Positions 25,803 to 33,457 of a stretch of DNA of 64,000 bases are shown in pieces. Positions within the stretch are counted from its first letter, which is position 1. Every line of letters begins with the position of its first letter. The translations under genes and the position numbers were made by a program. Where the stretch lies: positions 40,081 through 104,080 of the forward strand of contig DKVL01000052.1 of assembly GCA_002491195.1 (NCBI GenBank). The letters run 5' to 3'. Under the pieces are notes generated by a model, which saw only the letters and a list, made by a program, of their open reading frames with translations, was not told the origin of the DNA and made no database searches. The DNA comes from Lachnospiraceae bacterium UBA7179 (GTDB taxonomy: Bacteria > Bacillota > Clostridia > Lachnospirales > Lachnospiraceae).

Positions 25803-26105
25803 ATGGAAATAGATGTTAATTTTTCACAAGCGCTTGCCGATGCAAAACGATTGGCAGAACTGGCAGATGAAATAAAACGGATTGGCGAAAATGAAGTCGG
25901 CAATTCGATCTCGACAGTGTCTTGCGGATGGAGGAGTGAACAGGCTTCCAGGTATTTGAAAAAAGCAGAAAGTTTTCAGAAAAATATAGTACAAACGGGA
26001 GATAATATTGCCGCAATTGCGGCTGCATATCATGATGCAATCACAAAAATGAAGTCTGCTGAAGATTTTGCAAAAAGTCTGGCAGGTAACAGGACATACC
26101 ACTAA
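25803..26105 (+). CDS. WXG100-like protein with WRS turn, third of second triplet
   Basis: 100 residues from ATG 25803, 6 nt after AGGAGG (ATG 25797 abuts the site). It is the counterpart of the gene at 18031: helix with DAKRLAELADEIKRIG, turn CGWRSEQASRYL, helix with GDNIAAIAAAYHDAITKM. The Gly of WXG is replaced by Ser, so a strict WXG search would miss it. It is followed 23 bp later by the lipase. Confidence 0.83.
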   Translation: MEIDVNFSQALADAKRLAELADEIKRIGENEVGNSISTVSCGWRSEQASRYLKKAESFQKNIVQTGDNIAAIAAAYHDAITKMKSAEDFAKSLAGNRTYH

Positions 26106-26128
26106 ATCGACTGCAAGGAGTGATAGAG

Positions 26129-27730
26129 ATGAGTAATATAAATGATTACATACAGTCATGCGCAGGGCAAACGCCTATGTCTGCAGGTTCGTACAATGAA
26201 ATGGATGCACTTGTCTTTGCAAATTTGTCATATATAAGATTTGATGAAGTTAAGGATACAGCACTTCGCCAAAGGTTAATTCAGGCTGCAGGCAGTGAGG
26301 GGATTGGGCTGCAGGAATATGCCCAGATTATGCTTGACAGTGGTGTGGAGACAGAGAAAGCAAAAATTCAAATGCTGGAAGAGATTCGCGATTGTGACCG
26401 TTACGCTAACTGCAGGATAGCAAACTGTATGTCGACTGACCAAAAAACAGGAACACAATGGGCAGCTATTACTATAAAACTGGACGAAACGACGTCCGTT
26501 GTGTCGTTTAGAGGTACTGATGGTACCGAGGAGGGATGGGCAGAAGATTTTGAACTGGGTTATAGCGAGGCAACAGGCGCGCAGAAAGAATCAGCTGATT
26601 ATCTGAAAATGTGTGAAGCAGATCATGTTTATCTCACAGGGCATTCCAAAGGTGGAAACGATGCAGTGAGTGCTTACATAATGGCTGATAATAGTGTGCG
26701 TGACAAAGTAAAGAATATTTATAATTTTGATGGCCCGGGCGTCAACGACGCATTTGCTGATACTTATAAAGAAGGGTATACAGAACTTGATGATAAATTG
26801 GTTACAATATACCCAAAAGATTCCATCATCGGTACATTGCTGAAAAATCATCCAGGAAAACACATCTATGTTGAAACATCTGCAGAAAACATGATTCTGG
26901 AGCATGACAGTTACACATGGCAGATGAAAAATGGCGGGGACGGAAGTCTTATTTTTGACAATACAGATCAAAGTGAGATTTCCCAATATATTGACCGTAT
27001 TCTGGATGACACATTGAACAGTCTGCCTCCTGAAAAACGGGAAAAGTTTTTACGTGCGCTGATCGATATCGGTGTACCTGATCTGATAGCACATCCAGAA
27101 TCATTGAATCCTGATAAAATAGAGTCAATTATAAACAATTTTAGTGAATTGGATTTTGAGACAAAATCAGCTGTCATAAAGACATTTAGTGCGCTGTTGG
27201 TATGGACAAGCATGAATGGAATCAACTATGATACCGACATTTTGTCAAATGATCTTCTTGACCAGGCATTACAGGCCTACCTGGATATCCTGGCGTTTCA
27301 ACTTGGTATATGGCTTAATGCAAACGGGGATCTACTTATCTTTGTCACCGATATTATATTAAAAATATCAGAGACAGTCAGAAGTATTGTGGAAGGTTTC
27401 ATAGAGTTCCTGAACGAAGTGGGACAACGGATAAAGGGCTTTTTTGATGGTACATATACAGATACTTCTATTCAGATCAATGCTTCGGCTCTCACAGAGG
27501 CGGCGAATACGATGAAACCCGCTGCACAGAGGCTTGAGCAATGCAGGGAGGAAATTGTACAGATCCGGCAGAGGATCGGAGCCTGGGCAGGAGTATATGT
27601 TATCCAGCTGATCGTACAGGAGTCCCAGATTGGCAGCCTGGAGTCGTCATGTAGAAAGTTTGTCAATGCATTAAATGACATTGCCGGGATTTATACAGGC
27701 ACGGAAAATGAGATAATGGAGTATTTATAA
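26129..27730 (+). CDS. Reverse-architecture type VII lipase effector, TslA-like
   Basis: 533 residues from ATG 26129 (AAGGAG 8 nt upstream). Residues about 15-290 form a DUF2974/Mbeg1-like alpha/beta-hydrolase: oxyanion region VVSFRGTDGTEEGWAEDF, nucleophile elbow GHSKGG with S173, and a later Asp in FDGPGVND or YPKDSIIG. A helical middle follows. The last 80 residues look like a WXG-type domain (IGAWAGVYVIQLIV...YTGTENEIMEYL). N-terminal lipase plus C-terminal WXG/LXG-like domain is the order described for Staphylococcus aureus TslA, a T7-secreted lipase toxin escorted by small helical partners; here the WXG100 triplet just upstream fits that role. Export and activity are inferred. Confidence 0.85.
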   Translation: MSNINDYIQSCAGQTPMSAGSYNEMDALVFANLSYIRFDEVKDTALRQRLIQAAGSEGIGLQEYAQIMLDSGVETEKAKIQMLEEIRDCDRYANCRIANCMSTDQKTGTQWAAITIKLDETTSVVSFRGTDGTEEGWAEDFELGYSEATGAQKESADYLKMCEADHVYLTGHSKGGNDAVSAYIMADNSVRDKVKNIYNFDGPGVNDAFADTYKEGYTELDDKLVTIYPKDSIIGTLLKNHPGKHIYVETSAENMILEHDSYTWQMKNGGDGSLIFDNTDQSEISQYIDRILDDTLNSLPPEKREKFLRALIDIGVPDLIAHPESLNPDKIESIINNFSELDFETKSAVIKTFSALLVWTSMNGINYDTDILSNDLLDQALQAYLDILAFQLGIWLNANGDLLIFVTDIILKISETVRSIVEGFIEFLNEVGQRIKGFFDGTYTDTSIQINASALTEAANTMKPAAQRLEQCREEIVQIRQRIGAWAGVYVIQLIVQESQIGSLESSCRKFVNALNDIAGIYTGTENEIMEYL

Positions 27731-27757
27731 ACCTGGAAAACAGGAAGGATAAAGCGG

Positions 27758-29113
27758 ATGAATACAAAGAGAAAGTTGATCACAATCATTATCGGAATAG
27801 AGGCAGTGATGATAGCTGCCGTGATTGTATTCCTGTTTTATATCAACAGCGATACTGTCAGGATAAACCGCCAGCTGGAACTGGCACAGCGGTATCTGCT
27901 GGAAGAAGATTACGAACAGGCGATTGCAGCGTTTGAGATTGTTATTGAGATCGATCCTAAAAACGTGGACGCTTATCTTGGCCTGGCGGAGGCATATGTT
28001 TCAGTCGATGAACTAAAAAATGCGGTCAGAACATTGGAGAAAGCAGCAGAACAGACTGACTCCGAAGAAATCCTTGATATGCTCGAAATCCATACCGCCG
28101 GGATCGAACAGAGACAGCTGGCGGCGCAGAAAGCGGCGGAAGCGGCCGCCGCTGCTGCGATGGAGCAGGTAGTAAATACCACACCGCAGCAGGATGAAGT
28201 ATCTTCAGAAAATGACCCGAGTGATGTATTTGACGATAGAGCTGCCAATGACACTATCGAAAGTGAGCAAAGTGAGAATGCACAGGATTTATATATGCGT
28301 TTTCTAAATAATGAAATCGCTGCAGTGGTTAGAAAGGATGGTGTATATGTACAAGGACTTTTGGAAATCTTTAATCTGGAAAGCGGGCATTCCTATACAT
28401 TAATGGATCTTACGGCATATGTTGATCAGGTCTATTTGCCTGCGGAATCCCTTGATATAGAGTGGAATTGCCAATATACCTATGTGGATTGCGTTGATAG
28501 TGATTCTGTAAATTTATTGATAAGATTTGAGGAGACACCAAGTTATGATAATGTTAATATATTTTTTATTATAACGGAAGATAATGGTCAGCTGTATGTA
28601 ACAGGTGCATACAGGTATGAAGGGAGAGAAGAACTAACTGTATATTGTAATGGGCTGTGTTATAGTTGGGGCTCTGGTGGGGCGGCACTTAACTTTACTG
28701 GGGCATTAGCTATTATGTCTGGTGGAAATATAACAGAGATCTTTGAAGAAATGTGTTGTGGTGGATGGAGTGTAAGTCATATCAATTATGAAATATATAA
28801 TGAAATTTTTGATGGATTCGATCCAATAATGGAAGCATCGATATATACAATTGGCACAGATAAGTACTATACATATACTTTGCTTGATGCTGCGGATAAT
28901 AATATTGAAGCAATTGAAACCTTTATTAACAGATGCCACGACGAGGCAGGCATTAACTGGACGACAGAAGCAGAGGTGTTGGAAGCTATTAAAAAAAGAT
29001 GCAGTTCAATAGGCGTAGATTATAACAGCGTGGAACATGATCATGAAGAAATTTATGATAGAGTTTTGCATAGCACGGAATATCAAGATAAAGTGAACTG
29101 GGTAATGTTATAA
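27758..29113 (+). CDS. TM-TPR paralogue 2 with unique C-terminal domain, candidate immunity protein
   Basis: 451 residues. The shared anchor (IIGIEAVMIAAVIVFLFY) and TPR (AIAAFEIVIEIDPKNVDAYL) are followed by an Ala/Gln-rich linker and a unique, acidic C-terminal domain of about 270 residues (from DLYMRFLNNEIAAVV to KVNWVML) that I do not recognise. It starts 27 bp after the lipase stop, in the position an immunity gene usually takes, and would place its C-domain outside the membrane where a secreted lipase acts. Decayed copies of this C-terminal domain occur in the spacers at 30222-30326 and 31810-31870. RBS GGAAGGAT. Confidence 0.87.
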   Translation: MNTKRKLITIIIGIEAVMIAAVIVFLFYINSDTVRINRQLELAQRYLLEEDYEQAIAAFEIVIEIDPKNVDAYLGLAEAYVSVDELKNAVRTLEKAAEQTDSEEILDMLEIHTAGIEQRQLAAQKAAEAAAAAAMEQVVNTTPQQDEVSSENDPSDVFDDRAANDTIESEQSENAQDLYMRFLNNEIAAVVRKDGVYVQGLLEIFNLESGHSYTLMDLTAYVDQVYLPAESLDIEWNCQYTYVDCVDSDSVNLLIRFEETPSYDNVNIFFIITEDNGQLYVTGAYRYEGREELTVYCNGLCYSWGSGGAALNFTGALAIMSGGNITEIFEEMCCGGWSVSHINYEIYNEIFDGFDPIMEASIYTIGTDKYYTYTLLDAADNNIEAIETFINRCHDEAGINWTTEAEVLEAIKKRCSSIGVDYNSVEHDHEEIYDRVLHSTEYQDKVNWVML

Positions 29114-29137
29114 AGTGATCGGAAATTTGGAAATATT

Positions 29138-29228
29138 TTGAGTGACATTGCCTGGATGGATGCAGGTATGTGAAATGAGATAACAGCGTATTTGTAAAGC
29201 AGGGAAACGAGAAGGATCAGGTGGATGC
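29138..29228 (+). pseudogene. Decayed copy of the lipase 3' end
   Basis: GAGTGACATTGCCTGGAT...GAGATAACAGCGTATTTG and the following spacer match the end of the lipase gene plus its 27-bp spacer (27667-27757), with frame-breaking changes. The duplicated unit therefore included the lipase tail together with the TM-TPR gene. Confidence 0.65.
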
Positions 29229-30110
29229 ATGAGTATAAAGAGAAAACGAATCATAATCATTATCGGAATAGAGGCAGTGATGATAGCTGCATTGATCATA
29301 TTCCTGTTTTATATCAACAGTGACACTGTCAGGATAAACCGCCAGCTGGAATTGGCACAGCGGTATCTGCTGGAAGAAGATTACGAACAGGCGATTGCGG
29401 CGTTTGAGATTGTTATTGAGATTGATCCTAAGAACGTGGACGCTTATCTTGGCCTGGCGGAGGCGTATGTTTCAACAGATGATTTAGAAGATGCTGTCAA
29501 GGTACTAGAGCAGGCAGCAACGCAGACAGATTCCGAGGAAATGCTCGAAATGCTCGAAATACATATTGCAGAAATCGAGCAGAGACAGTTGGCAGCACAG
29601 AGGGCTGCAGAAGAAGAGACAACCGTTGCCGTCCAAAACCAGACCGATGATACGGCGCGGACAGAACGGGCAGATTTACCAGATGGTTCTTACTATATTT
29701 ACTATTATGACAGCAACGATGACAACAGCGGAAATTTCATAAAAAGGGAAAAATATAGTAGAGATGGCACCTTGATGGAGTATGTGGTCAATAGCTATGA
29801 CAGCAACGGAAACTGTATAAAAGCGGATGAATATAGTAGAGACGGTATTCTGATTGAATATTATATCAGAAGCTTTGATAGCAACGGAAACTGTATAAAA
29901 GTGGAGAGATATAGCAGAGAAGGCGTCTTGGAGGAATATTGGATCTATAGTTACGGCAGCAACAGAAATTTAATAAAAGGAGAACGATATAATGAAGATG
30001 GCACCTTGATTGAATATTGGTTCTATAGCTATGACAGTAACGGAAATTTAATAAAAGGGGATAGCGTGCAGAATTTATCCGATAACGCAATAGATCAAAT
30101 AGGTCTATAG
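29229..30110 (+). CDS. TM-TPR paralogue 3 with YD-like repeats
   Basis: 293 residues, the shortest member. The anchor and TPR are nearly identical in DNA to the gene at 27758 (through about residue 125). After a short linker come four to five YD-like repeats of about 26 residues (YDSNGNCIKADEYSRDGIL), ending SDNAIDQIGL. The preceding 5' region carries the decayed lipase tail. Downstream (30222-30326) lies a decayed C-terminal domain of the 27758 type, so the YD-like end appears to have replaced it. The linker is also much shorter than in the other members. Confidence 0.87.
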   Translation: MSIKRKRIIIIIGIEAVMIAALIIFLFYINSDTVRINRQLELAQRYLLEEDYEQAIAAFEIVIEIDPKNVDAYLGLAEAYVSTDDLEDAVKVLEQAATQTDSEEMLEMLEIHIAEIEQRQLAAQRAAEEETTVAVQNQTDDTARTERADLPDGSYYIYYYDSNDDNSGNFIKREKYSRDGTLMEYVVNSYDSNGNCIKADEYSRDGILIEYYIRSFDSNGNCIKVERYSREGVLEEYWIYSYGSNRNLIKGERYNEDGTLIEYWFYSYDSNGNLIKGDSVQNLSDNAIDQIGL

Positions 30111-30429
30111 AAGCTATCTAAAGCTATATACCTCTCCGAACTGTCAGATATCATATTTTAATACAGATGATGGGGAAGTAAATTTCTTATATATTTTATT
30201 AATAGATGTTGTGTCGGGATGGGAGTTAGTTTGGACAGCAGAGGAGAAAGTAGTAAAAAAGATGTAGTTCAATAGACATAGATTATAACAGGATGGAACA
30301 TCAGGAAGAAGTGAACTAAGTTATGATTGTCGAATAAAAAGCACTGAATGACATTTTTGGGATTGATACAGGTGTGGGAATGAGATAATGGAGTATTTGT
30401 AAATCAGGGAAACAGGAAGGATAAAGCGG
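30111..30429 (+). pseudogene. Spacer with two decayed gene remnants
   Basis: The first remnant (about 30222-30326) matches the last part of the 27758 gene (GATGTAGTTCAATAGACATA against GATGCAGTTCAATAGGCGTA, then GATTATAACAG and AGTGAACT). The second (30338-30429) matches the lipase 3' end and spacer (ACTGAATGACATTTTTGGGA, GAGATAATGGAGTATTTGTAA). Both carry frame-breaking changes. About 100 bp at the start (30111-30221) show nothing I can assign. Confidence 0.68.
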
Positions 30430-31698
30430 ATGAGTACAAAGAGAAGGATTATCGCAATCATTATCGGAATCGAGGCAGTGATGATAGCTGCCGTAGTCGT
30501 GTTTCTATTTTATATCAACAGCGACACTGTCAGGATAAACCGTCAGCTGGAACTGGCGCAGCGGTATCTGCTGGAAGAGGATTACGAGCAGGCGATCGCG
30601 GCATATGAGATTGTCATTGAGATCGACCCTAAGAACGTGAACGCTTATCTCGGTCTGGCAGAGGCATATGTTTCCGCAGATGAACTGAAAAATGCGGTCA
30701 GGACATTAGAGAAGGCGGCAAAACAGACTGACTCCGAAGAAGTCCTTGACATGCTCGAAATCCAAACTGCCGCGATTGAACAAAGACAGCTGGCAGCGCA
30801 GAAAGCGGCGGAAGCAGAAGCCCTGGCAGCACAGAAAACAGCGGAAGCAGAAGTCCTTGCAGTACAAAAAGCGGCGGAAGCGACAGCCCTGGCAGAACAG
30901 AAAGCAACAGAAGCGGCAGTTCCTACAGACTTAGAAATATCACAAAAGAATGAGATAGAGAATCCTTTTATGGAGGACACAGCTGCAAAAACGGAGACGG
31001 TAAGCAAGACTGCAGAAACAGAATCTGCAGTGGCACGGACAGAGCGAAAGGATGGAAATTATGGGTTATATTGGATCTATAGTTATGACGGCAATGGAAA
31101 TTGTATAAAAGAGGAGTATTATGATGGAGGTAATACTTTGCTTTGGTACAGTGTTTACAGTTATGACAACAGCGGAAATTGTATAAAAAAAGATAATTAT
31201 GAGGTGGATGGTACTTTGACTACATACCATGTTTACAGTTATGACAGCAGCGGAAATCGAATAAAAGAGGAGCATTATGATGGAGATGGTACTTTGTTTT
31301 GGTGCGATGTCTATGGTTATGACAGTAACGGAAATCGGATAAAAGAGGAGTGGTATGATGGAGACGGTACTTTAGATCGGTGCTTTGTCTATGGTTATGA
31401 CAGTAACGGAAATCGGATAAAAGAGGAGCATTATAATGGAGATAGTACTTTGAATCGGTACTTTGTCTACAGTTATGACAGTAACGGAAATCGAATAAAA
31501 GAGGAGTGGTATAATGGAGATGGTACTTTAGATCGATACCATGTCTACAGTTATGACAGGAGCGGAAATCGGATAAAAGAGGAGTATTATAACGGAGATG
31601 GTACTTTGGATGAGTACTATGTCAGTAGCTATGACAGCAACGGAAAGTGTATAGGGAGTGTAGGGTATGATTCGTCTGGCAATGTAATAAACAATTAG
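30430..31698 (+). CDS. TM-TPR paralogue 4 with expanded YD-like repeats
   Basis: 422 residues. Shared anchor and TPR, then an Ala/Glu/Gln-rich linker with repeated QKAAEA units (about 120-165), then seven full 26-residue repeats (YDSNGNRIKEEWYDGDGTL type) plus a partial one, exactly periodic at 78 bp. The repeats resemble the YD repeats of Rhs and teneurin proteins (YDxxGN), but no Rhs core or toxin end is present. They should extend a beta structure outside the cell. RBS GGAAGGAT as in the other copies. Confidence 0.88.
   Translation: MSTKRRIIAIIIGIEAVMIAAVVVFLFYINSDTVRINRQLELAQRYLLEEDYEQAIAAYEIVIEIDPKNVNAYLGLAEAYVSADELKNAVRTLEKAAKQTDSEEVLDMLEIQTAAIEQRQLAAQKAAEAEALAAQKTAEAEVLAVQKAAEATALAEQKATEAAVPTDLEISQKNEIENPFMEDTAAKTETVSKTAETESAVARTERKDGNYGLYWIYSYDGNGNCIKEEYYDGGNTLLWYSVYSYDNSGNCIKKDNYEVDGTLTTYHVYSYDSSGNRIKEEHYDGDGTLFWCDVYGYDSNGNRIKEEWYDGDGTLDRCFVYGYDSNGNRIKEEHYNGDSTLNRYFVYSYDSNGNRIKEEWYNGDGTLDRYHVYSYDRSGNRIKEEYYNGDGTLDEYYVSSYDSNGKCIGSVGYDSSGNVINN
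31084..31668 (+). repeat. 78-bp tandem repeat, seven and a half units
   Basis: TAT codons of successive YD motifs fall at 31084, 31162, 31240, 31318, 31396, 31474, 31552 and 31630, an exact 78-bp period. The central units are almost identical, which indicates recent expansion by unequal exchange. Confidence 0.93.
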
Positions 31699-31958
31699 TC
31701 ATAAAAATATTCAGTTGTATCTGACAGACGCGTATGAATGTGTAGGTATAGAGAGATAGAATGGTTCGCATCATAGCAGGGAGCGGGCAAGTCAGGGTAT
31801 GATAGCTATCCGGTAATGGATGTAATGATATATGCAATTGGTAGAAATATGTACTGTATATGACTTGTATGACCTGTTACTCATAGTGAAGTAATTTTGT
31901 ACGAAATTTTTTAACAATAGAATATTTGTAAATCAGGGAAACGGAAAGGATAAAGCAG
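31699..31958 (+). pseudogene. Spacer with decayed C-terminal module and lipase-tail remnant
   Basis: At 31810-31870 the sequence still reads PVMDVMIYAIG and then hits stops; it matches PIMEASIYTIG in the 27758 product. At 31919-31958, GAATATTTGTAAATCAGGGA and the AAAGGATAAAGCAG that follows match the lipase 3' end and spacer. The same order (old C-domain, then lipase tail, then a new paralogue) is seen at 30222-30429. Confidence 0.62.
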
Positions 31959-33341
31959 ATGAGTACAAAAAGAAAGCTTATCACGATAATTATCGGAATA
32001 GAGACAGTCATTATAGCTACACTGATCATATTCCTGTTTTATATCAACAGCGATACTGTCAGGATAAACCGCCAGCTGGAACTGGCGCAGCGGTATCTGC
32101 TGGAAGAAGATTATGAGCGGGCGATTGCGGCATTTGAGATTGTCATTGAGATCGATCCTAAGAACGTGGACGCTTATCTCGGCTTGGCGGAGGCATATGT
32201 TTCAGCAGATGAGCTGGGAAATGCGGTCAGAACATTAGAGAAGGCCGCGAAACAGACAGATTCCGAAGAAGTCCTCGACATGCTCGAAATGCACACTGCC
32301 GAGATCGAACAGAGGCAGCTGGCGGCACAGAGGGCAGCAGAGGCTGCATCTGCGGTTGATACTGCCAATGCTGTGGAGACTACAACTAATATACAATACA
32401 CTACAACAGAGACATTGGCGCCAGAAACAGAAATAACTCTCAGAGGATTTATTGTACAGGATGGTGACCTGTATTACTATGATGAGACAGGAAATCTTGT
32501 CACAGGATGGTTTGATAACAATAACAATCAATATTGTGCGAGAATTGATGGAAGACTCTACAAGGATGGCGAACACGAAATTGATGGTACAAGATACCTT
32601 TTTGACCAGGGTGGAGTATGTCTTGGGGAGATAGCGGCTGAGAAAAAACTGTTAAAGAAAAAAGAACTCTATTTGGCAGATGGAACATTGAAAGATTGTA
32701 GAATTTATAATTACGATAATCAAGGAAATTTGATTAAAGAAGAGCGGAAGACGTATAATGAATATATCCTCTATAGTTATGACAATCAGGGAAATCTGAT
32801 TAGAGGAGAGTACGTTGATTCAAGTGGAAATCAGTTATGGAACACAGATGTATATTATTATGACAGCCAAGGAAATATGGTTAGAAAAGAATACTTTGAC
32901 TCAAGGTTTGAAACTCCAATTTTGCTGTATACTACGATTTGGAACTATGACAGTCAAGGAAATATGATTGAAAGTAAGACTTTTGAAGGCGATGAAAATG
33001 ATGGGGTGGCGTTGTCAGACATCTGTAGTTATGATAATCAAGGAAATATAATAAGTAAGGAGCATCATGGTCAAGATGGTTCAAGGACTTACACAAATTA
33101 TGATTACGACAATCAAGGAAATGTAATAAGAGTTGAAGAAGATCATTATCTTGGTTCGTATGAATCTCATTCTTATACGAATTATAATTATAACAATCAA
33201 GGAAACATAATAAAAGAGGAAACCTATAATTTGGATGGAACATTGGAGTATTGTGCAATTTATGATAATGAAGGAAGTATCATAAGAGAAGAATGGTATG
33301 AAGACAATGCCTTGTTTAGCTATACTGTTTATAGTTATTAG
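31959..33341 (+). CDS. TM-TPR paralogue 5 with cell-wall-binding-like and YD-like repeats
   Basis: 460 residues. Shared anchor and TPR, a short Thr-rich linker, then at about 160-220 a segment like choline/cell-wall-binding repeats (LYYYDETGNLVTGWFDN, RYLFDQGGVCLG), then about eight YD-like repeats (YDNQGNLIRGEYVDSSG, YDNQGNIIKEE) to the end. The cell-wall-like module suggests contact with the envelope or with another cell. The repeats use NQG rather than NSG, so they are a different lineage from those at 30430. Confidence 0.87.
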   Translation: MSTKRKLITIIIGIETVIIATLIIFLFYINSDTVRINRQLELAQRYLLEEDYERAIAAFEIVIEIDPKNVDAYLGLAEAYVSADELGNAVRTLEKAAKQTDSEEVLDMLEMHTAEIEQRQLAAQRAAEAASAVDTANAVETTTNIQYTTTETLAPETEITLRGFIVQDGDLYYYDETGNLVTGWFDNNNNQYCARIDGRLYKDGEHEIDGTRYLFDQGGVCLGEIAAEKKLLKKKELYLADGTLKDCRIYNYDNQGNLIKEERKTYNEYILYSYDNQGNLIRGEYVDSSGNQLWNTDVYYYDSQGNMVRKEYFDSRFETPILLYTTIWNYDSQGNMIESKTFEGDENDGVALSDICSYDNQGNIISKEHHGQDGSRTYTNYDYDNQGNVIRVEEDHYLGSYESHSYTNYNYNNQGNIIKEETYNLDGTLEYCAIYDNEGSIIREEWYEDNALFSYTVYSY

Positions 33342-33457
33342 AGAATAAAAAGTAAGCTTAAAAATGAGTATCTATCTGCGAGGGTTTTCTGTCAGGATAC
33401 CAACTTAATGTCAAAATAGAGTACAACAAACAAAACTACAATTAGGAGGAAATACAA

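Noticed and set aside
31084..31668. Regular repeats that could suggest a CRISPR array
   Set aside because: The 78-bp units run directly into one another with no unique spacers, keep an open frame and encode YD-like protein repeats. No cas genes are present.
30430..33341. Rhs toxin genes, because of the YD-like repeats
   Set aside because: The repeats are longer (26 residues), the proteins are small and membrane-anchored by an N-terminal helix, and no Rhs core (DPxG) or toxin tip is present.
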